Positions 1-9,950 are shown, numbered from the stretch's first letter. The stretch: DNA of 64,000 bases from an uncultured Agathobaculum sp. (GCF_944380975.1 NZ_CALWJK010000004.1:1-64000); one strand, 5' to 3'. Made by a program: numbers and translations. The notes: generated by a model not told the origin, from the sequence alone.

Positions 1-86
1 AAATTGCGGCCGTAGCCCTCGCTGACCTCGATCAGGTCGCCCTTCTTGCCCTTGCCCTTGACATCGGCTTTGAGAATCACTTTCAT
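1..86 (-). CDS. rplI: Ribosomal protein bL9, N-terminal part (runs off the window)
   Basis: Reading leftward from the ATG at 84-86 gives a 28-residue N-terminus beginning MKVILKADVKGKGKKGD and continuing into VSEGYGRN, the conserved start of 50S subunit protein bL9, which binds 23S rRNA. The rest lies outside the window. It follows gdpP by about 50 bp on the same strand, the usual Firmicutes order gdpP-rplI(-dnaB), so the two are probably cotranscribed. The identification rests on a short but characteristic segment. Confidence 0.88.
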   Translation of the reverse strand, partial: MKVILKADVKGKGKKGDLIEVSEGYGRN

Positions 87-137
87 AATGTATTAACTCC
101 TTTTCTGACTTTCTGTATCTGATAGAAGCCGGCCAGC

Positions 138-2135
138 TTATTGCTCTGCCGGTTTATCGGTTTGCTGATCGGCAAAATAGCCGTTGATCGCCTCGGTAAT
201 CATGCGGTCCGCCTCTTCCGGGGTGGTGTTGCGCAATTGCGCACCTGCCGCGGAATGATTGCCGCCGCCGCCCAGCCGCTCCATGAGCAGCTGCACATTG
301 ACCTGCCCGGATGCGCGCGCGGACACCGCCATGTCGTTGCCGCTGCGGAACGCCACCACGCTTGCGCGGGTGCCGATGATGCTCAGCAGCTCGTCTGCCG
401 CCTGCGCCGCCGCTATGCGGTCCACTTCCTCATCGGTGATGGCAAAAATGACACCCTGCCCGCAGTCGCGCGCGGAAGAAATCAGCTTCTGCCGCTCCAT
501 ATACTGCGTGAAGCTGGACTGGAACAAATGCTTGACGTCACTTGCCTCCGCACCTGCACGGCGCAGGTAGGCGGCTGCCTCAAAGGTACGCACGCCGGTG
601 CGCATCGAGAAGCCCTTGGTATCCAGATAGATGCCCGCCAGCATTGCTTCCGCTTCACCCGTCAAAATGCCGCTGGTCGGCACCAGATATTGCAGCAGCT
701 CACTGACCAGCTCGGATGCGGACGACGCATACGGCTCATGCAGCGAAACGACCGCGTTTTCGATATAGTCCGCTGCACGGCGGTGATGGTCGATGACCGC
801 CACCTTATTGATGGATTGCAGCAGCGCCTCGTTTTCCACATACCCCGGGCGGTTAACATCCACGACGATCAAAAGGGTGTTGAAATCACACAGGATCATC
901 GCGTCCTCTGCGCTGATAAACACATCCTTATACTCGGGCAGCGTCTCTAGGCGTTCGATCAGGTCGCTCGCCATGGTGTGCTCCCGATCCACCACGATAT
1001 GCACCGGCTTGCCCTTGACACGGGCCGCGCACACCATACCGGCTGCAGCGCCGATGGCGTCCATATCGCTGTTCCGGTGACCCATAATCAGCACCTGCGA
1101 AGAATCGCGGATGAGCTGGGAAAGCGCGTTTGCCACCACGCGGCTTTTGACCTTGGTGCGCTTCTCCACCTCCTCGGTCAGACCACCGAAGAACTCAAAG
1201 GTATAGCGATTCTTGATGACCGCCTGATCGCCGCCGCGCGACAACGCCATGTCAATTGCCAGACCAGCATATTGATAGCATTCTGCCAGCGTTTCTCCAT
1301 CCTTGCCGATGCCGATGGACAGCGTCGCAATGACGCCTTCATGGTTCTGAATATCGCGCACATCCTGCAAAACCGCAAATTTGCGTGCGCTGAGTTTATC
1401 CAGCTCGGCATTTTCAATGATGAAAATGTATTTGTCGCGATCGTACTTGCGCAGCACCGCATTGCAGTCCTTGATCCAGGCAAACAGCCGCTTGTCGATG
1501 CCCGCCAAAATGGTCGATTTTTCTGAATCGGTCGCATTTTTGGTCAGTTCCTCATAGTTGTCGATTGCGATGACCGCAATCGCCGGACGGCGGGTCTCCG
1601 CCGCATCGCGCAGCTGCACATATTCTGTGCAGTCCAGAAAATGCAGCATCATCATCTGTCCCGCATCGCTCTGCACCAAGCTGCCGAACACATGATAGGC
1701 ATTCCGCCCCATCCGCAACTCACCCGGGAACTCGTTTTTCCCTTCGATCAGCCAGCGGGTCTCAAAGGTCGGCGCAAGCTCAGTCAAACGCATATGCCGC
1801 GCGCCGGCAAACTGACCGCTGATGTCCGCAAACGCACTGTTTGCCCAGACGATCTCGCCCGTTGTCGCCAGCGCCACCACAGTCGGCAGCGGAGAGTGGG
1901 TCACTGCGGGATGGATTTCTCCTGCGTCTACCACAATGTTATCCATTAACGCCTGCATCTGACGGCTGCACTCCTGCTCTCCATGCAGCGCAATCATGCG
2001 CAGAAGCACACCTAAAATCAGACCGATCAGGCCATATATCACGGAAAAATACATGCTGCCGAGCGCAAACAGAAGAAACAAAACAAAAAATATCCTGCTG
2101 CCCGACCGCAGTGCTTTTCGAGATGGCTTATTCAA
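138..2135 (-). CDS. gdpP: Cyclic-di-AMP phosphodiesterase GdpP (PAS, degenerate GGDEF, DHH/DHHA1)
   Basis: Membrane-bound phosphodiesterase that hydrolyses c-di-AMP to pApA. The order of parts is two hydrophobic helices near the N-terminus, a PAS-like segment, a degenerate GGDEF domain, then a DHH domain ([14 protein letters not shown], later VIDHHRR) and a C-terminal DHHA1 domain with [11 protein letters not shown]. Length about 665 aa fits the family. I chose the TTG at 2133-2135 because AAAGGGGG lies 8 nt upstream. The longer ATG at 2168 sits at the predicted transcription start of the promoter at 2173-2201 and so has no leader. Downstream on the same strand is rplI. Function is confident; the exact start is inferred. 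Confidence 0.93.
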   Translation of the reverse strand: MNKPSRKALRSGSRIFFVLFLLFALGSMYFSVIYGLIGLILGVLLRMIALHGEQECSRQMQALMDNIVVDAGEIHPAVTHSPLPTVVALATTGEIVWANSAFADISGQFAGARHMRLTELAPTFETRWLIEGKNEFPGELRMGRNAYHVFGSLVQSDAGQMMMLHFLDCTEYVQLRDAAETRRPAIAVIAIDNYEELTKNATDSEKSTILAGIDKRLFAWIKDCNAVLRKYDRDKYIFIIENAELDKLSARKFAVLQDVRDIQNHEGVIATLSIGIGKDGETLAECYQYAGLAIDMALSRGGDQAVIKNRYTFEFFGGLTEEVEKRTKVKSRVVANALSQLIRDSSQVLIMGHRNSDMDAIGAAAGMVCAARVKGKPVHIVVDREHTMASDLIERLETLPEYKDVFISAEDAMILCDFNTLLIVVDVNRPGYVENEALLQSINKVAVIDHHRRAADYIENAVVSLHEPYASSASELVSELLQYLVPTSGILTGEAEAMLAGIYLDTKGFSMRTGVRTFEAAAYLRRAGAEASDVKHLFQSSFTQYMERQKLISSARDCGQGVIFAITDEEVDRIAAAQAADELLSIIGTRASVVAFRSGNDMAVSARASGQVNVQLLMERLGGGGNHSAAGAQLRNTTPEEADRMITEAINGYFADQQTDKPAEQ

Positions 2136-2172
2136 CTTCTCGTCCCCCTTTCGGACGCAAAAATTCATGTTA

Positions 2173-2201
2173 ATTATACCATCGCTCCGCTATAATGTAA
2201 A
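2173..2201 (-). promoter_or_regulatory. SigA-type promoter of gdpP
   Basis: On the minus strand TTTACA (2196-2201) and TATAAT (2173-2178) are separated by 17 bp, with an extended -10 TG. The predicted start near 2166 leaves a leader of about 30 nt to the TTG at 2135. Confidence 0.65.
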
Positions 2202-2212
2202 CAAAAATCGTA

Positions 2213-2249
2213 TAAAGCCCCCTGCGCCCTGCGTAAAGCCCCCTGCGCC
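2213..2249. repeat. 16-bp direct repeat upstream of glpK
   Basis: TAAAGCCCCCTGCGCC occurs at 2213-2228 and again at 2234-2249, a period of 21 bp (two helical turns). It lies between the gdpP promoter and the glpK -35. It may be a regulator site or a chance duplication; no known operator is recognised. Confidence 0.5.
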
Positions 2250-2260
2250 GTGCTGCCATA

Positions 2261-2289
2261 TTGACAGGTGCATCCCCTCAGGGTATGAT
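2261..2289 (+). promoter_or_regulatory. SigA-type promoter of glpK
   Basis: TTGACA (2261-2266), 17-bp spacer, TATGAT (2284-2289). The predicted start near 2296 leaves a leader of about 20 nt before the glpK ATG. Confidence 0.7.
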
Positions 2290-2316
2290 TGTTTTACGAA
2301 AGCGAGGCGACAAACC

Positions 2317-3807
2317 ATGGCGCAGTATATTTTGGCTTTGGATCAAGGCACCACCAGCTCGCGCGCGATCCTGTTTGACCGCGAGCAGAACATTCTGGCT
2401 ATCCGCCAACATGAGCTGACACAGCACTATCCACATGAGGGTTGGGTCGAGCAAGACCCGATGGATATCTGGTCGACGCAATACGCCGCGATGCTTGAAG
2501 TGCTGGCAGCGTCCGATGTATCGCCGCAGGACATTGCCGGCATTGGCATCACCAACCAGCGCGAAACTACCATCCTCTGGGATCGGAAAACCGGCCGCCC
2601 GATTTATAACGCCATCGTTTGGCAATGCCGCCGCACGGCTGATATTGTGGACGAGCTGGTGGCGGAAGGCCTCTCCGAACACATTCGGCAAACGACGGGT
2701 TTGATCCCGGATGCCTACTTTTCCGGCACGAAAATCAAATGGATACTAGACCATGTCGATGGAGCACGCGAAAAAGCTGCGCGGGGCGATATCCTGTTCG
2801 GCACGGTGGACTCCTGGCTGGTCTGGAAGCTGACCGGCGGCAAGGTACATATCACGGACGCGACCAACGCCGCACGCACCATGATTTTTAATATCCACAC
2901 ACTGGACTGGGATGATACCCTGCTCAACGCGCTCGACATTCCGCGCGCCATGCTGCCGCGCGTGTGTTCGTCCAGCGAAGTATACGGCACGGTCGCCATG
3001 CCGGGCGGCGACATCCCGATCGCAGGCATTGCAGGCGACCAGCAGGCCGCCCTGTTCGGACAGACCTGCTTTGCGCCGGGCGACGCAAAAAACACCTACG
3101 GCACGGGCTGCTTCCTGCTGATGAACACCGGCACACAGGCCTGTGAAAGCAAAAACGGACTGCTTACTACCATCGGCATCCGCATTGGTGACGAAACGCA
3201 GTATGCGCTGGAGGGCAGCGTCTTTGTCGGCGGCGCGGTCATCCAGTGGCTGCGGGATGAAATGCGCTTTTTCGCGGAAAGCCGCGATGCGGAATACTAT
3301 GCGAAAAAGGTGCCGGATACAGGCGGCGTATATCTTGTACCCGCGTTCACCGGCCTTGGCGCACCGCACTGGGACATGTATGCGCGTGGCTGCCTCATCG
3401 GACTGACGCGCGGCACCTCCCGCGAGCATATCATCCGTGCCGCACAGGAATCCATCGTCTATCAGGTCAACGACCTGCTGGATACCATGGCACGCGATAC
3501 CGGCGTGCCGTTGTCCTCTCTCTCGGTGGACGGCGGCGCGAGCCGCGACAGCTTCTTGATGCAATTTCAGGCGGACATCTCACAGTGCACCATCCGCCGT
3601 CCGGTCATCCGCGAAACAACCGCGCTGGGCGCCTGCTATCTGGCGGGTCTTGCCACCGGCGTGTGGCGCAGCCGGGAGGAACTGACGCAGCTTTGGCGTT
3701 GTGATACATTCTATGAACCTGCCATGGAAGCGGATACCCGTCGGCGGTTGCTGACAGGCTGGGCAAAGGCGGTCGGTCGCAGCCTGGACTGGGCAGAACA
3801 CAGCTAA
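2317..3807 (+). CDS. glpK: Glycerol kinase
   Basis: FGGY-family kinase making sn-glycerol-3-phosphate from glycerol and ATP in the cytoplasm. The 496-aa product has the N-terminal phosphate-binding [13 protein letters not shown], the GITNQRET segment, and the C-terminal [17 protein letters not shown] region; length matches the family. The reading frame is open upstream, but the promoter at 2261-2289 rules out those starts and the ATG at 2317 begins the conserved [11 protein letters not shown]. It is transcribed alone, diverging from gdpP and ending at a bidirectional terminator. No glpF or glpD is adjacent. Confidence 0.97.
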   Translation: MAQYILALDQGTTSSRAILFDREQNILAIRQHELTQHYPHEGWVEQDPMDIWSTQYAAMLEVLAASDVSPQDIAGIGITNQRETTILWDRKTGRPIYNAIVWQCRRTADIVDELVAEGLSEHIRQTTGLIPDAYFSGTKIKWILDHVDGAREKAARGDILFGTVDSWLVWKLTGGKVHITDATNAARTMIFNIHTLDWDDTLLNALDIPRAMLPRVCSSSEVYGTVAMPGGDIPIAGIAGDQQAALFGQTCFAPGDAKNTYGTGCFLLMNTGTQACESKNGLLTTIGIRIGDETQYALEGSVFVGGAVIQWLRDEMRFFAESRDAEYYAKKVPDTGGVYLVPAFTGLGAPHWDMYARGCLIGLTRGTSREHIIRAAQESIVYQVNDLLDTMARDTGVPLSSLSVDGGASRDSFLMQFQADISQCTIRRPVIRETTALGACYLAGLATGVWRSREELTQLWRCDTFYEPAMEADTRRRLLTGWAKAVGRSLDWAEHS

Positions 3808-3811
3808 AAGA

Positions 3812-3840
3812 AAAGAACGGCCTTACGAAGGCCGTTCTTT
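3812..3840. terminator. Bidirectional terminator between glpK and the U32 peptidase gene
   Basis: A 13-bp perfect stem (AAAGAACGGCCTT / AAGGCCGTTCTTT) with a 3-nt loop is followed by a T-run on the plus strand and by TTTTC on the minus strand. The stop codon of the leftward gene (3823-3825) lies inside the hairpin, so one element serves both convergent genes. Confidence 0.85.
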
Positions 3841-5058
3841 TTTCTTTCGTAAAATCGCGTATTCATCCACTGCAAACGGGAAAGAGAAATGCACCCGCAT
3901 CTGCGGTACATTGAACAGGTCGAGCGCCTCGCCCTCGTCGTTGACCACGCCATCCGCGCGGAAACGATACGGAGATTGCCCCGGCTGGATGAGCTCCAGT
4001 TCCTCGCCCTTGAAAATACGGTTTTTCAAAGCAAACACCGCGTGCCCGTCCGCACCGCAGTCAACCGGCATGCCCACCACTTCGTATTCCCGGATGTACT
4101 GGCTGTCACCATAATGCTGCCCGTTTTCCTCCGAACCGAAGTAAAATCCGGTGTAATATTCGCGGTGGCTGACCTTGTTCACTTCCTCGCGGCAGAACTG
4201 CGGCAGCACAAAGCCCGCCGGATCGGCGGCATAGGCGTCGATCGCCGCGCGGTATGCGCCGGTCACGCAAGCGGTGTAATACGCCGTTTTGTTGCGTCCC
4301 TCGATCTTGAAGGAATCCACACCGGCGCGCACCAACTCCGGAATATGCTCGATCATGCACATATCCTTAGAATTATATAGATAGGTGCCGCGGGCATCCT
4401 CCTCAACCGGGAAAAACTCGCCCGGCCGCTTTTCCTCCATCAGCGCGTAATTCCAGCGGCAAGGCTGGGCGCACGCACCGTGATTGGCATCCCGTCCGGT
4501 CATATACTGCGAGATCAGGCAGCGCCCGGAATAGGAAATGCACATCGCGCCGTGCACAAACGCTTCGATTTCCAGCGTTTTCGGCGTTTTCGCGCGAATT
4601 GCTGCAATCTCTTCCAGCGACAACTCACGCGCAAGCACAACGCGCTCCGCGCCCAGATCCGCCCAAAAGTTCGCTGCCTCGTGATTGAGGATACTGGTTT
4701 GGGTCGAAATGTGCAGCGGCACCTTGGGCGCATAGCGCTGCGCCATGCGGATCACGCCCACATCTGCCACGATCAAAGCATCCGCCCCCGCGTCTGCCAG
4801 CAGTTCCAGATAGGCGGGCAGTGCGGGCAAATCGCATTCGGACGGCATGATATTGACCGTAATATAGCATTTGACGCCGTGTGCATGCGCATAGGCAATG
4901 CCCGCGCGCAGCTCCTGATCGTCAAAGTTTGCGGCAGCGGCCCGCATACCGAACCGCTGTCCTGCAAAATACACTGCATTTGCGCCATATGCAATGGCAA
5001 AACGCATTTTTTCCATATCGCCCGCAGGCGAAAGCAACTCCGGCGTCTGATTATTCAC
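3823..5058 (-). CDS. U32 family peptidase / collagenase-like protein
   Basis: A 411-aa member of peptidase family U32, which includes collagenase-like PrtC and tRNA/ubiquinone hydroxylation factors such as TrhP. It starts NNQTPELLSPAGDMEKM and carries the U32 signature around EAFVHGAMCISYSGRC, with further cysteines that could ligate an Fe-S cluster. The GTG at 5058 is chosen because GGAGGG lies 6 nt upstream; upstream open frame is only shadow of mltG. It overlaps the mltG stop by 8 bp, so translation is probably coupled. In Clostridia this mltG-U32 pairing is common. A tRNA 5-hydroxyuridine role is more likely than proteolysis, but that is inference. Confidence 0.9.
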   Translation of the reverse strand: MNNQTPELLSPAGDMEKMRFAIAYGANAVYFAGQRFGMRAAAANFDDQELRAGIAYAHAHGVKCYITVNIMPSECDLPALPAYLELLADAGADALIVADVGVIRMAQRYAPKVPLHISTQTSILNHEAANFWADLGAERVVLARELSLEEIAAIRAKTPKTLEIEAFVHGAMCISYSGRCLISQYMTGRDANHGACAQPCRWNYALMEEKRPGEFFPVEEDARGTYLYNSKDMCMIEHIPELVRAGVDSFKIEGRNKTAYYTACVTGAYRAAIDAYAADPAGFVLPQFCREEVNKVSHREYYTGFYFGSEENGQHYGDSQYIREYEVVGMPVDCGADGHAVFALKNRIFKGEELELIQPGQSPYRFRADGVVNDEGEALDLFNVPQMRVHFSFPFAVDEYAILRKKKERPS

Positions 5059-6208
5059 CGCTGCCCTCCGTGTTTGCAGCCGCCGCGGCAGCCTGCGCCG
5101 CATTGGATTTCGCAATGTTCGCCTCATGCTCCGCATAGCTGTTGGCAAACAGATGCGTGCCATCCGGCATAGCGACATAGTAGTAATAGTTATGCTGCTC
5201 CGGATGCGAAGCCGCGTACAGGGAAGCATAACCCGGATTGCAGATCGGTCCGGGCGGCAGGCCCTGCTTGGTGTACAGGTTATACGGGGTATCGGACGCC
5301 AAATCCTCTTCGCTCAGCGTGCCGCTTGTCCGGCCAAGGCCGTACAGGACGGATGCGTCAACCTGTAAATACGGGAACTCGCTGGAATTATTCAAACGGT
5401 TGTAGATAACGCCGGCAATCGTCGCACGTTCGCTGTCCGCCTGCGCCTCACGCTCAACCAGAGACGCGATCGTCACAATATCATGCATGGACCGGCCAAG
5501 GCTTTCCGCACCGGCCTGAATATCCGCATCATATTTGGTCTCAAAGTTGTTGAGCATCTTATTGATGGTGTCGACCACCGTCGCGTTGCCCTTATAGATC
5601 TCATAGGTATCCGGGAACAGATACCCCTCCAGCCAGCCTTCGGTTGCCGGCAGCTCATCCTGCAGGAACGTATGCTTGAACGGATATTCGTTCAGCGCTT
5701 CGTTGAGCGCATCCTCCGTGCAAACATGCTCATCGAGCAGCAGCTGCTTGATCTGTGCGACCGAGTAACCCTCCGGAACCGTGATTTTCATGGTTTCCTT
5801 GCTCGATGCGTTGACCAGCGTATCGATGATCTGACCGTAGTCCATATTGGGGTTGAGCGAGTACGAACCTGCCAGTACGCCCTCATTATCGCCCTTAATG
5901 CGGACATACAGCTTGAAGATAGTGCCGTAATTGATGACACCTTCATCATCCAACTGCTTTGCCAGCGAAATCAGGTCGGTATTTTCCGAAACCGTGATTT
6001 CCTTGACCGCATTCTCCTTGACAAACGCAAATACATCATTGGCAACAAAAATCGCCGCCAGCGACAGAATAATCGAAATACCCAGCACGGCAATCACATA
6101 AACCACTGTCCCCGCGCATCCGCCGTTGATCTGGCGGCGGCTGCGGCGGCGATGCTGCTGCGGCGGCTGCGGGATACGCTGTGTTTCCTGATTGAAATTA
6201 TTATCCAT
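5051..6208 (-). CDS. mltG: Endolytic murein transglycosylase MltG (YceG-like)
   Basis: Cleaves nascent peptidoglycan glycan strands at the membrane. The 385-aa protein has a short basic, Gln-rich cytoplasmic tail, one transmembrane helix around residues 35-57, a LysM-like segment, and the YceG domain with the catalytic glutamate in ASLVEREAQ. The ATG at 6208 is preceded by a GAGG-type ribosome-binding site. The C-terminus is Ala-rich. It overlaps the U32 gene by 8 bp and follows the CPBP gene by 30 bp in the same leftward run. Confidence 0.94.
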   Translation of the reverse strand: MDNNFNQETQRIPQPPQQHRRRSRRQINGGCAGTVVYVIAVLGISIILSLAAIFVANDVFAFVKENAVKEITVSENTDLISLAKQLDDEGVINYGTIFKLYVRIKGDNEGVLAGSYSLNPNMDYGQIIDTLVNASSKETMKITVPEGYSVAQIKQLLLDEHVCTEDALNEALNEYPFKHTFLQDELPATEGWLEGYLFPDTYEIYKGNATVVDTINKMLNNFETKYDADIQAGAESLGRSMHDIVTIASLVEREAQADSERATIAGVIYNRLNNSSEFPYLQVDASVLYGLGRTSGTLSEEDLASDTPYNLYTKQGLPPGPICNPGYASLYAASHPEQHNYYYYVAMPDGTHLFANSYAEHEANIAKSNAAQAAAAAANTEGSGE

Positions 6209-6238
6209 TGTCTCACCTCAATATTTTTCTGTATTTCG

Positions 6239-7129
6239 TTAAAACACCCGGTTTAGAATCAGCTTTGCGATGAAAGCAAGGAAAAAAGCCAGCATACCGG
6301 GATTGCGCACCAGCAACCACAGGTCATACAAACCGGCGCTTTTTTCAAAATGAGGAATGCAGCCTCTGGTCAGCAGCGTTTCCAGTTCACGCAGTGTCAA
6401 ATAAAGGAAAAGCAGCAGCACAAGTGCATTGATCGCTGCGAAATAGCTCCATATGCCAAAAGCCGCATAAGTATCCGTGATCCAAAGCACAAACACATAA
6501 TACAGGTTGTTCACGCCGTGGGCCAAAACCGCAGGCCAAACGCTGCCAGACACATAGGTCAAATACGCATAAGCGATACCAGCCAAAAACGGACCTGCAA
6601 AGTTCATTATGCTGCCGTGCAGCATGGCAAATGCCAAACCGCTGAAAATCAGGCAGGCTGAAGTGCCGACGCTTTCCTCATGCACGGTAAACAAAGTACC
6701 GCGCAAATATACCTCTTCCATCACAGACGAAAGGACAACAATGATGAAAAAGCGGGCGGTCATGCTCAGCCCTGACTGCGGCGCATCGAGCGGAGTTGCT
6801 GATAAGTCCGCGCCAACCAGACCCGCCAAGTGATAAACCAGCAAATTCAGGAACAGCGAAAGCACCGCTACGGTGACACCCAATCGAACCGTCAGTCCCA
6901 GTATCCCTTTGCGCATGCGGCGCGGCTGCAACCGTTTGCGCAGCTTCTTCTGATCCCGCACGGAGAACACCAGCAGAACCAGCGGCAGCGCGAACGAAAC
7001 AAATTCCGCAAGTGCGACGAGCGGCGCACTGCCGCCGAAGCGGCCCGCCAGCTTTCCAGTGCCTGTCAGCAGACAAAAGCACAAAAACAGGGAAAGGCCC
7101 GGCAGCAGCGCGATTTTGTTATTCTTCAT
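6239..7129 (-). CDS. CPBP family intramembrane glutamic endopeptidase
   Basis: A 296-aa polytopic membrane protein of the CPBP (CAAX protease and bacteriocin-processing) family. Motif 1 is SSVMEEVYLRG with the paired glutamates, motif 2 is the FAMLHG histidine segment, and motif 3 is LAHGVNN. About seven to eight hydrophobic segments are visible. Substrate is unknown; family members act in prenyl-protein processing or bacteriocin immunity. It overlaps the 3' end of the cyclo-ligase gene by 11 bp, so the two are in one transcript. Confidence 0.88.
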   Translation of the reverse strand: MKNNKIALLPGLSLFLCFCLLTGTGKLAGRFGGSAPLVALAEFVSFALPLVLLVFSVRDQKKLRKRLQPRRMRKGILGLTVRLGVTVAVLSLFLNLLVYHLAGLVGADLSATPLDAPQSGLSMTARFFIIVVLSSVMEEVYLRGTLFTVHEESVGTSACLIFSGLAFAMLHGSIMNFAGPFLAGIAYAYLTYVSGSVWPAVLAHGVNNLYYVFVLWITDTYAAFGIWSYFAAINALVLLLFLYLTLRELETLLTRGCIPHFEKSAGLYDLWLLVRNPGMLAFFLAFIAKLILNRVF

Positions 7130-7688
7130 CCGTGCGCAGCACCTGCCTTTCCGTTATGATCCAATGGCACCTTTGATCGAGCGCAGTATGCGGCAGGCTT
7201 TCCACCAAACGCTTTTCAGCGCAGAGCGCCACGCGGACGGCTCCTGTCCGGCAAAGAAAGCGGTCATAATACCCGCCGCCATAGCCCAAGCGGTAGCCCT
7301 GCTTATCGCAGGCAAGCGCCGGAACCAGCACCAGATCAATCTCCTCCGGTGGAACCTCCGGTGCCGCGGCAGACGGCTCGTCAATCCCGTGCACGCCAGG
7401 CCGCAACTCATCGAGCGAGGTGATTTGCCGCGCGGTCATTTCGCCTGCCGCGCCGCAAAGCGGAACACAGACGGTTTTCCCCGCCGAGAGCGCAGCGCGC
7501 AGCAATGCACGGGTGTCGATCTCCTGCGGGGTGGACACATAGGCAAAAATGCAATCCGCCCGACGGTAGCTTTCATGCTCGAGCACATGGGCAGCAATCC
7601 GCCCGTCGGCAGACTGCTTGTCCGCCGCATCCTGCGCGGCACGTTCGGAAAGAAATTTGCGACGCAGTGTCTTTTTATCGTTCGACAT
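7119..7688 (-). CDS. 5-formyltetrahydrofolate cyclo-ligase
   Basis: Converts 5-formyl-THF to 5,10-methenyl-THF using ATP. The 189-aa product begins MSNDKKTLRRKFLSER and has the family hallmarks VLVPALACDKQGYRLGYGGG followed by YYDRFL, which bind ATP and folate. The ATG at 7688 is chosen because it opens the conserved N-terminus, although its ribosome-binding site is weak and it overlaps the upstream DJ-1 gene by 14 bp, suggesting coupled translation. The open frame extending to 7754 is overlap only. Confidence 0.93.
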   Translation of the reverse strand: MSNDKKTLRRKFLSERAAQDAADKQSADGRIAAHVLEHESYRRADCIFAYVSTPQEIDTRALLRAALSAGKTVCVPLCGAAGEMTARQITSLDELRPGVHGIDEPSAAAPEVPPEEIDLVLVPALACDKQGYRLGYGGGYYDRFLCRTGAVRVALCAEKRLVESLPHTALDQRCHWIITERQVLRTDEE

Positions 7689-8226
7689 GGTGCACAACTT
7701 CGGCAGCGATCCGGCGCGCCTGCTCCTCGCCGCGCAGCGCGGACACCAGCGCACAGCCGAAATCCAGTGCGCCGCCTACGCCGCAGGCGGTGATAATGCG
7801 GCCATCTACCACGCAGGTGCGCTTGAGCGGAGTCGCCCCCGTCATGCCGTCCTCCATGCCCGGATAGCAGGTTGCCTTACGGCCCTTGAGCAGACCCATG
7901 CCGCCCAAAATAATGGACGGTGCAGCGCAGATCGCAGCAACGTATTTGCCTTCGTCATAGCACTTGCGCACCGCGTTTGTCACGCGCTCGTCCGCATACA
8001 GGTTCTTCGTGCCCGGCATACCGCCCGGCAGAACCACCATATCCGCGTTATCCCAATCTGCCTGATCCATGGGCAGATCGGTCTGGATGCCGATGCCGTG
8101 CGAGCCGTGCACCAGCTCGCCCGTCACACCCACCAGCTTGACCTCCACGCCCGCGCGGCGCAGCAGATCCGCCGGGGTAATGGCTTCCGTTTCTTCAAAC
8201 CCCTCTGCTAACAGTACATATACCAT
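7675..8226 (-). CDS. DJ-1/PfpI family protein (YajL/ThiJ-like)
   Basis: A 183-aa class I glutamine-amidotransferase-like protein of the DJ-1 family, linked to glyoxal/protein repair. It starts MVYVLLAEGFEETEAITPAD, with the conserved Glu of the active site, and has the nucleophile elbow AAICAAPSII containing the reactive cysteine. Length is typical. It lies between the GNAT gene (15 bp upstream) and the cyclo-ligase gene (overlapping), so it is part of the leftward operon. The exact biochemical activity cannot be read from the sequence. Confidence 0.92.
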   Translation of the reverse strand: MVYVLLAEGFEETEAITPADLLRRAGVEVKLVGVTGELVHGSHGIGIQTDLPMDQADWDNADMVVLPGGMPGTKNLYADERVTNAVRKCYDEGKYVAAICAAPSIILGGMGLLKGRKATCYPGMEDGMTGATPLKRTCVVDGRIITACGVGGALDFGCALVSALRGEEQARRIAAEVVHHVER

Positions 8227-8241
8227 CTCTTGTCACACCTT

Positions 8242-9039
8242 TCAGTTCAGCATTAAGTTCATATATCCACGGGAATCCTCCCGTTCTTCATACCATTTGA
8301 TACAACCGAGCGCACCCTGCGTGCCGCAGCCTGTCACCGTGCATCGCTCCAGCCCGAGCGCCGCGAGCAGCCCCTGCTCCCGCACGGCAGTCAAACCAAG
8401 CGCCTCCTGCACAGTATCCGTCCAGCAAAAAGCATAAGCCGCAAGGGTATCCCCTGCAAACCAGCCGAATACGCCTGCGCCCAGTGCGTCAAACATATCG
8501 ATCTGTGCACACCAGTACGCTTCATCGCGTACAATACGGCAGTCAGGCACCAAACGGTCATACAGCGCCGCCATCTGCGGTACATCGTCTCGCGTCAGCC
8601 GCCGCGGCGCTTCACCGTCCTCTGCTCGCACGATTTCACGCTTTTCCGTATAGAAAAACGGCTCATAGCCAAACGGACGGTAAAAATCAAACAGCCACGG
8701 CTCGGCAGGGATGAGCGTCGAAGCGGCCCTGCCCTGCTCTCGGTCGATCACAAAGGATGCTTCGAGCAGACGTGCCATATGGCCTTTGCGGCGATGCGCC
8801 GGGTCGGTACACGCGCCGTAAATATAGGTGATTTCCTGCTCGATGCCGCCGGTCCGCAGCCGGTACGGCAGCATCTGCACCATTGCACACAGCGTGCCCT
8901 GCTCCTCACTGAGCAGCACCGTGCCACAGTCGAAGAAGTGCGCAAAAAAATAATCGTTAAAACCGCCCTCATCGGGAAAGCAGGCTTCCCACAGCTGCCG
9001 GACGTCCGGTATATCCTTCGGTTGCGCCCACCGGATCAT
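8242..9039 (-). CDS. GNAT family N-acetyltransferase (Eis-like)
   Basis: A 265-aa acetyltransferase. The GNAT fold is visible in the first 130 residues: MIRWAQPKDIPDVRQLWEAC, then a TDPAHRRKGHMARLLEA segment that matches the acetyl-CoA pyrophosphate-binding motif A (Q/R-x-x-G-x-A). The C-terminal half resembles the second lobe of Eis-type enzymes. The substrate is not identifiable. Its ATG overlaps the stop of the next upstream gene by 4 bp (ATGA), indicating translational coupling with the aminoacyltransferase-like gene. Confidence 0.87.
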   Translation of the reverse strand: MIRWAQPKDIPDVRQLWEACFPDEGGFNDYFFAHFFDCGTVLLSEEQGTLCAMVQMLPYRLRTGGIEQEITYIYGACTDPAHRRKGHMARLLEASFVIDREQGRAASTLIPAEPWLFDFYRPFGYEPFFYTEKREIVRAEDGEAPRRLTRDDVPQMAALYDRLVPDCRIVRDEAYWCAQIDMFDALGAGVFGWFAGDTLAAYAFCWTDTVQEALGLTAVREQGLLAALGLERCTVTGCGTQGALGCIKWYEEREDSRGYMNLMLN

Positions 9040-9950
9040 GCCTGCGTCTCCTTCGGCACGGCAGTGTATTTCACGCCGCGCATGACCGGATAATACGACT
9101 TTTTCGCCTTGCGCAAGCCTTCCAGACCAAGATCTTCCTCTCTATTGACGTACTGTACGTCATCGCAGTTCCGCAAAACGAACTGCTGGTTAATCATCTG
9201 ATAGGCACCGGGGATGGTGTGATCGGCTTTTTCGATCTGCACCACATACATGTCCGGCTCGGCCTTACAGCCGAAGGTGAAGGCGATCACCTCGCCGTCC
9301 AGCCGTAGCAGACCGCCCCGCAGTTCGAGTGCGTCAAAGTTGTGCAGTGCCTGTACAATCGCACAGGTCTCGCCCTGAAAATCGCGGCTCTGCGCACATC
9401 CATTCTGGTTGCACCAACGGATGTGATAGCCGAATGCATCCTTGATGTTGTCGCGCGTCATATCCTCATAGCTCCAGCGACCCTCGTATGCCGCCTGGAA
9501 CCGATTGACCAGATTGCGTTTGCTTTGCAGCTTTTTGCCCGACAGCGTGCGCAGCTTTTCCGCCAGATAAATATAATCGTCGCCGTCCTCATTATCATGT
9601 GAAAAGACAAATTTGCCCGGCCGCACCGCCTCGATGCGTTCGATCATCGGCTCCGCCACCGACACCACCACAAACGGAATGCCGCGCTCCGCGGCATCCT
9701 GTTCGAGTGCATCCAGTGCATCGCCCAAATCGCCCTCACCTACGGGAGCAAGATAACAGTCATGGCCGCCGTCCAGCGGTGTCATTTTGACCAGAAGGAA
9801 GCCGTCCCGAAAGCAAATTTGCGTGTTATAATGGCTGCGCCACATAAACAAATCCACAAAACAGCGCTCGCACAGATGATAATAATAGTGCGAACCGCAT
9901 GCCTCTACTTGTTGCTTGTCCTCCAATGTGATTTCTCGAAATGGTAACAT
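9036..9950 (-). CDS. Phosphatidylglycerol lysyltransferase-like (DUF2156) protein
   Basis: A 304-aa protein of the LPG-synthetase C-terminal (DUF2156) family, built of two GNAT-like halves. Recognisable segments are MLPFREITLEDKQQVE, ERCFVDLFMWRSHY, LSGKKLQSKRNLVNRF and the C-terminal YVNREEDLGLEGLRKAKKSY, typical of soluble members found in Clostridia. It lacks the membrane flippase half of MprF. The ATG at 9950 is preceded by AAGGA. The function in Clostridia is not established; tRNA-dependent aminoacyl transfer is a family-level inference. It is coupled to the downstream GNAT gene. Confidence 0.85.
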   Translation of the reverse strand: MLPFREITLEDKQQVEACGSHYYYHLCERCFVDLFMWRSHYNTQICFRDGFLLVKMTPLDGGHDCYLAPVGEGDLGDALDALEQDAAERGIPFVVVSVAEPMIERIEAVRPGKFVFSHDNEDGDDYIYLAEKLRTLSGKKLQSKRNLVNRFQAAYEGRWSYEDMTRDNIKDAFGYHIRWCNQNGCAQSRDFQGETCAIVQALHNFDALELRGGLLRLDGEVIAFTFGCKAEPDMYVVQIEKADHTIPGAYQMINQQFVLRNCDDVQYVNREEDLGLEGLRKAKKSYYPVMRGVKYTAVPKETQA

